Below the pieces are notes generated by a model. The model was not told the origin of the DNA. It saw only the letters and a list, made by a program, of their open reading frames with translations, and did no database searches. From contig JAGGYZ010000123.1 of the NCBI GenBank assembly GCA_021162285.1, positions 1-6,996 on the forward strand: 6,996 bases of DNA, given 5' to 3'. The DNA is from Candidatus Fermentibacteraceae bacterium. Its GTDB lineage: Bacteria; Fermentibacterota; Fermentibacteria; Fermentibacterales; JCC-6. The translations under genes and the position numbers were made by a program. Every line of letters begins with the position of its first letter. The first letter of the stretch is position 1. Of this stretch, positions 1 through 6,092 are shown in pieces.

Positions 1-190
1 CCTTGAGAAGTTCAATGTATCCGCCGAGTTCTGCAATACCATCTGATGACATACAACCTACAACGCCGTCACCGTCAGCACTGTTCCAGGCGTCCAGAAA
101 CTTCTGAACAACCTGGTCTGGTGTTCCGCCACCGCCGCAGGCAATAGCAAGCACAAAAATTGCTGCAAGAGCAAGAGCAAACTTTTTCAT
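1..190 (-). CDS. Small lipoprotein, NTF2-like/DUF4878 style (3' end cut off)
   Basis: The minus strand reads from ATG at 190-188 to the window edge, giving 63 residues with no stop. The N-terminus is a lipoprotein signal: MKK, a hydrophobic stretch (residues 4-16), then A-I-A-C18 followed by a Gly run. Ala at -3 makes the lipobox less canonical than Leu would. After the linker, residues 24-55 (TPDQVVQKFLDAWNSADG and on to CMSSDGIAEL) resemble the first helix of NTF2-like/DUF4878 lipoproteins, a guess from pattern only. The start is secure: AGGAGG lies at 202-197, six bases upstream. It is transcribed divergently from the UgpB-like gene and shares its control region. It is presumably membrane-anchored in the periplasm. 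The ligand or function cannot be told from this fragment. Confidence 0.85.
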   Translation of the reverse strand, partial: MKKFALALAAIFVLAIACGGGGTPDQVVQKFLDAWNSADGDGVVGCMSSDGIAELGGYIELLK

Positions 191-210
191 CAATACCCTC
201 CTGATTGGCA

Positions 211-281
211 CTGCCCGGGACGGTGCAAAACATTTTACACCCCCGGAGCAATATTTTATCCGCAGTTATACTGCCCCGGGA
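211..281. repeat. Repeated CTGCCC(C)GGGA element in the divergent control region
   Basis: CTGCCCGGGA at 211-220 and CTGCCCCGGGA at 271-281 are near-identical, 60 bp apart, and each has a CCCGGG-type palindromic core. The second copy abuts the -10 box of the minus-strand promoter. The first lies in the leader of the minus gene, between imperfect arms GCACTG (208-213) and CGGTGC (221-226) that could form a 6-bp stem with one wobble pair. They could be paired operator half-sites or chance GC-rich repeats; two copies are too few to decide. Confidence 0.35.
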
Positions 282-309
282 TTATAGCCATTTGGTTCTG
301 TTGTGCAAA
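281..309 (-). promoter_or_regulatory. Probable sigma70-type promoter of the minus-strand lipoprotein gene
   Basis: Read on the minus strand, a perfect TATAAT occupies 286-281 and TTTGCA (4 of 6 to TTGACA) occupies 309-304, separated by 17 bp. Transcription would start near 274 and give a leader of about 84 nt before the ATG at 190. The geometry is standard and the -10 box is exact, so this is the best promoter in the window, though it is judged by eye only. Confidence 0.6.
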
Positions 310-372
310 GATGTGTATTCATGCAGGGTTCTCCTGTAAAGCGTTCTGAAAAAACTCTGTTTCTGCAAGCTA

Positions 373-400
373 TTCCCTGTTCAGTGTCTGGTCTTATATT
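373..400 (+). promoter_or_regulatory. Weak candidate promoter for the plus-strand operon
   Basis: TATATT at 395-400 (overlapping TATTAT at 397-402) is the best -10-like sequence upstream of the UgpB-like gene. Only a poor -35 match, TTCCCT at 373-378, lies 16 bp upstream. A start near 407 would give a short leader of about 30-36 nt. The weak -35 would suit an activator-dependent promoter, but that is inference. Confidence 0.25.
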
Positions 401-430
401 ATGTGTTAACTTCCGGCTTACTCATCATTC

Positions 431-438
431 AAGGAGGT
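431..438 (+). promoter_or_regulatory. Strong Shine-Dalgarno that overlaps the apparent GTG start
   Basis: AAGGAGGT at 431-438 is a near-perfect Shine-Dalgarno. The first standard start codon in frame, GTG at 437, overlaps it and could not be read from it. The codon at proper spacing is CTG at 443, five bases after AGGAGG (432-437). The next in-frame GTG, at 458, is 20 bases away. The site therefore points to a rare CTG start. Confidence 0.65.
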
Positions 439-1753
439 GGTTCTGAAGTACCAGGTTGTGGTTCTGGCGGTTTTTGTGTTTCTGGTTACCGCCTGTTCCG
501 GGAACACTGATCCTGACGGACCGGTACAGGTGGTGTTCTGGCACGCGATGGGCGGCCCTCTTGGTGATGTGCTTGAAGATTCTCTTATAGCCGAGTTTAA
601 CTCAACCCACGAAAACATTGAGATTCTGCCTGTGTGCATGGGCAACTACAGTGCCTTGAGCCAGAAGATAATGGCTGGAGTTATGGCCGATTCTCCTCCC
701 GGGATGGCTCAGGCCTACGAAACATGGACTGCCCAGCTTATCAGAGGTGGTGCCCTGGTACCTCTGGATTCTCTTATGGATGCCGATTCTTCCTACACTG
801 AAGAGATGTGGAATGACTTCTTCCCTGTATTTAAGGCTAACAACACCTTTGATGGAAGGGTTTACAGTTTCCCCTTCAACAAAAGTGTACCTCTTATTTA
901 CTACAATGTGGACCTTTTTGATAGTCTGGGCGTTGTTCCTGCAACCACCTGGGAAGAACAGAGGGAACTGCTGAAGATTCTTACCCTGGACGGAAACGGC
1001 GACGGTGACTATCTGGATGCAGAGGACAGACGGGGAACAGCTTTCGGAACCTCCGTGTGGAGCTTTGAGTGTCTTCTTGCTCAGGCTGGCGGTTCCCTGC
1101 TGAACGAAGATTCAACTGAGACAGCGTTCAATTCTCCCGAGGGTATACAGGCTCTTAACTATCTGACCACTCTTCTCTACGAAGACTCCACCGCCTATCT
1201 GACTACAGGTTACGATCATCAGAAGGGTTTTGCCGAGGGTCGTGTGGGGCAGGTTCAGGGTTCAGTAACAAGCCTTGCATTCATGATCCGCGACATGCAG
1301 AGAAGGCGTGAAAGCGGTCTGTCCACTTTCACAATTGGAACCGCTCCACTTCCTGCCGGCCGGGAGCAGGCTGTTTATATCTCCGGAACCAATGTTATCC
1401 TTTTTCAAAACGACGATCCCAGGGTGGTGGAAGCCGGGTGGGAGTTTATCAAATGGTTTACCCGCCCGGACATTCAGGCAAGATGGTTTGCCGGGAGCGG
1501 CTATCTGCCTGCAAGAGTATCAAGCCTTGAAGAGCCGGAAGTTCTTGCAAAGATCGAAGAATATCCCGGGCTTGAGGCTGTTCTTGATCAACTTCACTAT
1601 GCGGTGTTTGAGCCTCAGATCACTGCCTGGTACGATGGCAGAACTTTTCTTTCTGAATCAATAGAAATAGTGTTGTACGGTAGAATGACGCCGGAGGATG
1701 CTCTGTCAAGGGCAGCAGATCTGGCAGATGCGGAAATAAGAACAGGTCGCTAG
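437..1753 (+). CDS. UgpB-like ABC substrate-binding lipoprotein (glycerol-3-phosphate / glycerophosphodiester type)
   Basis: This is an extracellular solute-binding protein of family 1 (SBP_bac_1), which delivers ligand to an ABC importer. Numbering is from GTG 437. A lipoprotein signal ends in V-T-A-C20-S, so the mature protein is lipid-anchored. The length of 438 residues equals E. coli UgpB as I recall it. The fold signatures line up: VFWHAMGG (33-40), MGNYSALSQ (68-76), FPFNKSVPLIYYN (145-157), TTWEE (170-174), ISGTN (315-319), GSGYLP (353-358). The seven UgpB ligand positions Y65, E89, S144, S270, G307, Y346 and R397 align with Y71, E95, S150, S276, G317, Y356 and R402, all identical; W169 aligns with W172. 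Glycerol-3-phosphate or a glycerophosphodiester such as glycerophosphocholine is therefore the likeliest ligand, but a related sugar is possible. An added loop at D185-E196 fits an EF-hand. No permease or ATPase gene is adjacent; the next gene lies 68 bp downstream. The true start may be CTG at 443. Confidence 0.92.
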   Translation: MVLKYQVVVLAVFVFLVTACSGNTDPDGPVQVVFWHAMGGPLGDVLEDSLIAEFNSTHENIEILPVCMGNYSALSQKIMAGVMADSPPGMAQAYETWTAQLIRGGALVPLDSLMDADSSYTEEMWNDFFPVFKANNTFDGRVYSFPFNKSVPLIYYNVDLFDSLGVVPATTWEEQRELLKILTLDGNGDGDYLDAEDRRGTAFGTSVWSFECLLAQAGGSLLNEDSTETAFNSPEGIQALNYLTTLLYEDSTAYLTTGYDHQKGFAEGRVGQVQGSVTSLAFMIRDMQRRRESGLSTFTIGTAPLPAGREQAVYISGTNVILFQNDDPRVVEAGWEFIKWFTRPDIQARWFAGSGYLPARVSSLEEPEVLAKIEEYPGLEAVLDQLHYAVFEPQITAWYDGRTFLSESIEIVLYGRMTPEDALSRAADLADAEIRTGR

Positions 1754-1811
1754 TGTCACAGAAGAACAGATAACCACGCCGTTTTTGTTTGAATGATGCC
1801 GGCACCGGATT

Positions 1812-1817
1812 GGGAGG
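1812..1817 (+). promoter_or_regulatory. Ribosome binding site that sets the start of the OB-fold protein
   Basis: GGGAGG at 1812-1817 stands 4 bases before ATG 1822 and only 1 base before the adjacent ATG 1819. This favours 1822. It argues against the longer reading from TTG at 1789, whose first ten codons contain the Shine-Dalgarno and would put a polar stretch ahead of the signal peptide. Confidence 0.7.
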
Positions 1818-1821
1818 AATG

Positions 1822-2835
1822 ATGATCAAGGTTCTGTTGCCGGTGATGGTGTTGTGCAGCTTCTGCAGTTCTGCCGGCGCTCAGGTTCTCACCATAGCGG
1901 AAGCCAGGGTGGACAGCGACGGAGACGGCATCCCCGACCTGCTTGGTGAAACCGTTACCATAAGTGGAATTGTAACCTGCGAAACAACACTGTTTTCCAC
2001 CAGCGGGTACAGTTTTTACATGCAGGATGCCACAGCTGGTATAAATGTGTATGCCTACGAGGCTCCCGGGAACATGAGTCCGGGAGAGGAATGGGAGCTT
2101 ACAGGAGAGATAAAAGCCTACAACGGCCTTACAGAGATTTCTCCGGCTTCTGTTGATGATTACAGTTATGTAGGAAACCCCGGTATTCCGGCACCGATCC
2201 AACTGGTGAGAAATCAACCGGTTTCCGAGGTTCTGGAGGGAATGCTTGTTGCTGCAGGTGATCAGGGTCTTACCCAGTGGGTAACAGTTGCCACCGACCC
2301 TTCCAGTGCCGGTGGTGGATACAACTTCGATGTCTGGAACGGCCAGACGATTATTCCTGTAAGGGTAAACGAAACAACGGGAATTGATGTTTCCTCAGTT
2401 TCGGCAGGTAACAGAATGTTTATGATTGGAATTGGCGGGCAGTATGATTCCACAGAGCCGTATGATTCAGGTTACCAGCTGCTTCCCAGGTACCAGAGTG
2501 ATCTGATTATCTTTAACCCTTCTGTTGGAGACTACTTCCATCTTGATGTATCCGGAAATCCTTTTGCTCCCGCCAGAGGCGAGACAATGCAGATAGAATA
2601 CGGCGGACCTCAGGGTGTTCACTTCAATCTGACTGTTTACGACCGCGTCGGAAGGGACCTTGCGCATCTGGCAGCTAATTCTCCTGCCGGGGATATTTTC
2701 AACTGGGATGGAAGGGATGACTGGAACGAGTTTCTACCCATGGGACAGTACATTCTTATGCTGGAAGGTATGTCTTCAGAAGGAGACAGACTTACAACAA
2801 CAGAGACCGTGGTAATCGCGGCACCGCTGGAATAG
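1822..2835 (+). CDS. Exported OB-fold-like protein with C-terminal FlgD-type Ig domain
   Basis: The 337-residue product starts at ATG 1822. Residues 1-20 form a Sec signal peptide with likely cleavage at AGA20-Q21. A calcium-type motif D31-x-D33-x-D35-G-x-P-D39 follows, like thrombospondin type 3 repeats. Residues about 43-118 (ETVTISGIVT, FYMQDATAGINVY, WELTGEIKAYNGLTEI) match the OB-fold seen in secreted nucleases and lamin-tail proteins. Residues about 140-229, ending YQLLPRYQSDL, look like a second OB-like half. Residues about 231-332 (SGNPFAP, LTVYDRVGRDL, WDGRDDW, LPMGQYIL) are a FlgD_ig-type domain, common at C-termini of secreted FCB-group proteins and sometimes linked to surface sorting. 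No nuclease catalytic domain is visible, so a binding or structural role is more likely. The stop overlaps the Shine-Dalgarno of the next gene, so the two are probably translationally coupled. Confidence 0.85.
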   Translation: MIKVLLPVMVLCSFCSSAGAQVLTIAEARVDSDGDGIPDLLGETVTISGIVTCETTLFSTSGYSFYMQDATAGINVYAYEAPGNMSPGEEWELTGEIKAYNGLTEISPASVDDYSYVGNPGIPAPIQLVRNQPVSEVLEGMLVAAGDQGLTQWVTVATDPSSAGGGYNFDVWNGQTIIPVRVNETTGIDVSSVSAGNRMFMIGIGGQYDSTEPYDSGYQLLPRYQSDLIIFNPSVGDYFHLDVSGNPFAPARGETMQIEYGGPQGVHFNLTVYDRVGRDLAHLAANSPAGDIFNWDGRDDWNEFLPMGQYILMLEGMSSEGDRLTTTETVVIAAPLE

Positions 2836-2845
2836 GAGGGATTAC

Positions 2846-3658
2846 ATGAAAACAATACTGACAGCAGCCCTTCTGTTTCTTGCACTACCTGTTTATGCTT
2901 CTTTCGAAGAGATCGAAATGGGTATCCCGGCCATGGCAATGGGTGGAACGGGAGTTGTTTTAGACGGGCTTGAAGGCGTACTGTGGAATCCGGCATCAGT
3001 GGCTTCCCTGGGTTCCGCCGGTGTTACAGTTTCCGGCAAAATGCCTTACTCCTCATTTGATTTTACCACTGCAGGTCTTGATGGCGGTGCTCCAATCACA
3101 CAGAACTGGAGCCTTGCAGGAAGCGCAAGATGGTTCGGTGGCGATCTTTACAACGAGCAGGTTCTGGCCGCAACAATAGCAGGAAAACTCACCCGAGACT
3201 TCTCATTCGGCCTGCAACCTGTTGTTTCCCGGGTGAGTATCAGTGACGGTGTAAGCAGTTACGGAAGCTCAATGGCATTCTCAGTGAACGCAGGGTTCCG
3301 GGTAACCATGTACGACAGATGGGCATTTGCAGCATCTGTAAAGAATCCTCTCGAATCCAGAATTGGTGATTCGGAAGAGTACATGCACAGGCAGATGGAT
3401 GCGGGAATTGCCTACGAGCCGGCCACCGGCCTTTTTACCGCATTTGCCCTTTCAAGAGACTTCAGAGGTACCAGAGTAAGAGTCGGAGGTGCTCTGCCTC
3501 TTGGACCTCTTACAGTTTACGCTGGAGCCATGAGTGGCCCGGCAGTGTTTACGGGAGGTTTCTCTGCCGTGGTGAAAGGTGTTAAAACCGTTTACTCTGT
3601 ACAGACACATCCCGAGCTGAGCCTTTCTCATGCAATCGGGGTGACATATGATTTTTAG
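2846..3658 (+). CDS. PorV/PorQ-like outer-membrane beta-barrel protein
   Basis: The 270-residue product has a clear signal peptide, MKT plus a hydrophobic core, with cleavage near VYA18-S. Residues 30-55 carry the hallmark of PorV/PorQ and related UPF0164 barrels: MGGTG at 32-36 and WNPASVASL at 47-55. The rest alternates polar and apolar residues in short strands separated by Gly/Asp turns, and the chain ends in Y-D-F, an aromatic C-terminus typical of BAM-inserted proteins. AGGAGG (2834-2839) overlaps the upstream stop codon and lies 6 bases before ATG 2846. The 3' end overlaps the next gene by 11 bp. In Bacteroidetes, PorV and PorQ serve the type IX secretion system, but nothing else of that system is visible here, so only the fold class is claimed. 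A small porin or a partner of the adjacent HhH barrel are alternatives. Confidence 0.83.
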   Translation: MKTILTAALLFLALPVYASFEEIEMGIPAMAMGGTGVVLDGLEGVLWNPASVASLGSAGVTVSGKMPYSSFDFTTAGLDGGAPITQNWSLAGSARWFGGDLYNEQVLAATIAGKLTRDFSFGLQPVVSRVSISDGVSSYGSSMAFSVNAGFRVTMYDRWAFAASVKNPLESRIGDSEEYMHRQMDAGIAYEPATGLFTAFALSRDFRGTRVRVGGALPLGPLTVYAGAMSGPAVFTGGFSAVVKGVKTVYSVQTHPELSLSHAIGVTYDF

Positions 3659-6080
3659 CCTGCTGCTTGCTTCGATGCTGGCCGCGGTGCCCCCGGGGTT
3701 GGATATTAACTCCGCCTCTTACGAGGAACTGCTTGATCTGGAAGGACTGACTTCGGAACAGGCTGTTGTTCTATACAACTACATACAGGGCGTCGGAGGC
3801 CTGGAAAACATATACGAGGTGGTGGATCTCCCTGGGTTCACACCGGTTACTCTGGAATGGCTCAAACACAATGTGCTGGTTCTTCCGGCTCCACAGCCGG
3901 AGATTTCGCCGCGAATTCTTGACGTAATGGAAAGACTTGCCCAGGAGGACGGCCCCGGTGATGCTGCAGTTGAGTACTGGGAGGATCTTCTCCTGAGACC
4001 CATGCCTGTAAACAGGGTTTCATGGTGGGACCTGCGCAGTCTTGACAGGGTGAGTTTCATAGATGCTGCATCGGTGGACAGCAGGCTCAGAAGTCTTGGT
4101 CCTGTGTCTTCCGTTTCATCTCTCAGAAGCACTGAGAACCTTCGCTACTACGGTTACCGCAACATGAGGGATTATGTATCCATCCGTGAGCCGGACTATT
4201 CCTCGACGGACTTCTTCGGCAGCTACCGCTTCATATACGATGACGCAGAGGGTCGGGCTGGAACAGATGACGGACTGGATGGCCATATCTCAGAAATGAA
4301 ATCCGCCATGTCAGATATTCTTGACGGCGGAAGGGAACTGTCTTCCACTTCAATAGACAGCCTTGAATTGATAACCAGGCTTCAGTCCGAGTATGCGCAG
4401 CTTCTTCAGGCTCGTGATATTAGTGGTTTCAGCCACAGAATAAGAGTCGGTGCAGGCGACAGATACAGAGGTGGAGTAAGGCTTGCCAGAGGAGTAAATT
4501 CCCTTGCGGGAAGCGAACTTGTTGCAGGTCTTGAAACTCCGGTAAACAGCCGCTTTGACCTGGGGAAAGCCTACTTCTCTTTCCAGGACGATGGTTTTGT
4601 AAGACAAGTCGTTGCAGGTAACTACAGACTTTCTCTTGCTCAGGGACTTCTCATAGACAACTCTGATGAACTGATGTACAGAGACACCTACAGAACATGG
4701 GGGCTGACCCCTGACCTCACATCGTCGAGACAGAATGCCCTTATGGGAGCTGCAGCACAGCTTGAGGCCGGACCTGTTCTGGGTTATGCCTTCGGTTCGT
4801 TCACACCCAGAGATGCCATTACCAACCTCGACGGAACACCCAACGCTCTGTACCAGGGAGAGTTCAGACCTGAGGAATACAGTGGTGTTCTCACTGAAAC
4901 CACCTATGGAGGATATGCCTTTTACGATATGGGTGATTTTCTGCCAGTGGGTTCGGCAATCGGAATTGGAGCTCTTGAGATACAGTACAGCGACTCTCTG
5001 AATCCTGCAGTTGCCGGCCTGGACATACCCAATGATACATACACCTGGGATTGTCCAGAGTACGCAGGTATGCCTTCCGGAGACCGGCAGACCTACTTCG
5101 CAGGTGCTGCTCAGACAGTCTACAGAAACATGAGCGCAGAGGTAGAGGCTGTGAGACAGGACAACGGAGCCTGGGCAAGTATTACCACAGCAAGCTGGCA
5201 GAACAACTGGTTCAACCTGACCGGTTCGTACAGAAACTATGCTCTGGACTTCATGAACCCCTACAACCGGGCATTTGCAGAGCAGCACAGGTTTGACGAC
5301 ACGGTTTTTGAAAAGCCGTACAGACTGAATGATCCGCTGGCTTCCCAGCTGGCTGACCTTCCCGTTCCCAAACCGGAGGAGGGTCTTTACCTTGAAACCC
5401 GTTTTCAGGTGAGTCGTCAGGTGACCTTTACCAAAGTGTATCTCGATACCTGGAGGAATCTGGCGTACAACACGGAAAATCTCAGATTCCAGGGTGAGGT
5501 GGAGTACCGGCCGGTGTGGCCTGTGAGGTTCAGACTCAAGTACAAGTTCCAGGACAAATTCAATCACAAGGATATAGTTCCAAGTAATTCCCGAACACAG
5601 GAGTTCACTCTGCGGACATTCTCCCTGCCATTCGGTCATGACTACTTCAGCCTGGAGCTGCGGTACGGGAATGTGGAACTTACTCCCAACCCACTCTACG
5701 GAGATGACAGGAACATGTGCGGTGGATTCCTGGCAACACGGTGGGAACACCAGTTTACACCTGAACTCTCTGTTCTTGGAGGAAGTACATTCTGGACTAC
5801 AAATGGAATGAGCCAGTGGGAGTTTGAAGACAGAGGAATAGATTTCCTTGATGGTGATGGAACCAAGTTCTACGTTACCATGAAGAACACTCTTTCCGAC
5901 AACCTTCAGCTTCGGTTCAAGTTTTTGAGGAAGGATACTTTCTTCCCTCACAACGGATTTTACAGGCCGGACCCTGACGATCAGTATCACTATCAGGGGG
6001 ATCCGGACGAAACAGTAACAGATTTCGGTGACCACATCACCGATTACGGTATTCGCTGCCAGCTCGATATTCGCTGGTAG
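3648..6080 (+). CDS. Large predicted outer-membrane barrel with N-terminal ComEA-like helix-hairpin-helix domains
   Basis: The 810-residue protein begins with a short hydrophobic export signal (about 2-14). Residues 18-78 are a ComEA-like HhH pair: LDINSASYEELLDLEGL, then IYEVVDLPGF and LEWLKHNVLVL. A degenerate second HhH unit spans about 107-178 (YWEDLL, PMPVN, WWDLRSL, a VSSVSSL stretch). A likely helical linker at 212-257 (HISEMKSAMSDIL, SLELITRLQSEYAQLL) leads to about 550 residues rich in alternating, aromatic beta-strands ending LDIRW, as expected for a large barrel. The segment VAGNYRLSLAQGLLIDN (321-337) resembles the GDY...GQGLLL segment of Bacteroidetes/Ignavibacteria HhH outer-membrane proteins, as I remember them; their function is unestablished. 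HhH binds DNA in ComEA, so DNA or another ligand may be held in the periplasm. ATG 3648 is forced: an in-frame TGA stands at 3642-3644. GGTGA at 3640-3644 is the only Shine-Dalgarno, so translation is likely coupled to the overlapping upstream gene. The signal peptide has no Lys or Arg. Confidence 0.85.
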   Translation: MIFSLLLASMLAAVPPGLDINSASYEELLDLEGLTSEQAVVLYNYIQGVGGLENIYEVVDLPGFTPVTLEWLKHNVLVLPAPQPEISPRILDVMERLAQEDGPGDAAVEYWEDLLLRPMPVNRVSWWDLRSLDRVSFIDAASVDSRLRSLGPVSSVSSLRSTENLRYYGYRNMRDYVSIREPDYSSTDFFGSYRFIYDDAEGRAGTDDGLDGHISEMKSAMSDILDGGRELSSTSIDSLELITRLQSEYAQLLQARDISGFSHRIRVGAGDRYRGGVRLARGVNSLAGSELVAGLETPVNSRFDLGKAYFSFQDDGFVRQVVAGNYRLSLAQGLLIDNSDELMYRDTYRTWGLTPDLTSSRQNALMGAAAQLEAGPVLGYAFGSFTPRDAITNLDGTPNALYQGEFRPEEYSGVLTETTYGGYAFYDMGDFLPVGSAIGIGALEIQYSDSLNPAVAGLDIPNDTYTWDCPEYAGMPSGDRQTYFAGAAQTVYRNMSAEVEAVRQDNGAWASITTASWQNNWFNLTGSYRNYALDFMNPYNRAFAEQHRFDDTVFEKPYRLNDPLASQLADLPVPKPEEGLYLETRFQVSRQVTFTKVYLDTWRNLAYNTENLRFQGEVEYRPVWPVRFRLKYKFQDKFNHKDIVPSNSRTQEFTLRTFSLPFGHDYFSLELRYGNVELTPNPLYGDDRNMCGGFLATRWEHQFTPELSVLGGSTFWTTNGMSQWEFEDRGIDFLDGDGTKFYVTMKNTLSDNLQLRFKFLRKDTFFPHNGFYRPDPDDQYHYQGDPDETVTDFGDHITDYGIRCQLDIRW

Positions 6081-6092
6081 GCAGGAGGACAA

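Noticed and set aside
1789..1821. An earlier TTG start for the OB-fold protein
   Set aside because: The first codons would contain the Shine-Dalgarno and put a polar stretch before the signal peptide; ATG 1822 has correct spacing.
1754..1821. A terminator after the UgpB-like gene at the T-run 1782-1786
   Set aside because: No stable stem precedes the T-run. The CCGG...CCGG at 1799-1808 has only a two-base gap and lies after it. Read-through into the next gene is therefore assumed.
1756..2217. A 153-codon minus-strand frame over the UgpB/OB-protein junction
   Set aside because: It lies opposite a well-supported gene with signal peptide and domains; its own translation is low in recognisable structure and has no matching ribosome site that I can see.
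3648..3658. Programmed frameshift joining the PorV-like barrel to the HhH barrel at the ATTTTTAG overlap
   Set aside because: The upstream protein ends in a normal barrel C-terminus (YDF) and the downstream one starts with its own export signal, so simple translational coupling explains the overlap.
4350..6092. A 580-codon open frame on the minus strand inside the HhH barrel gene
   Set aside because: It is codon-aligned with the sense gene, so it stays open simply because the sense gene avoids TTA, CTA and TCA codons over about 575 codons. Its translation has no recognisable domain or export signal, while the sense frame has both.
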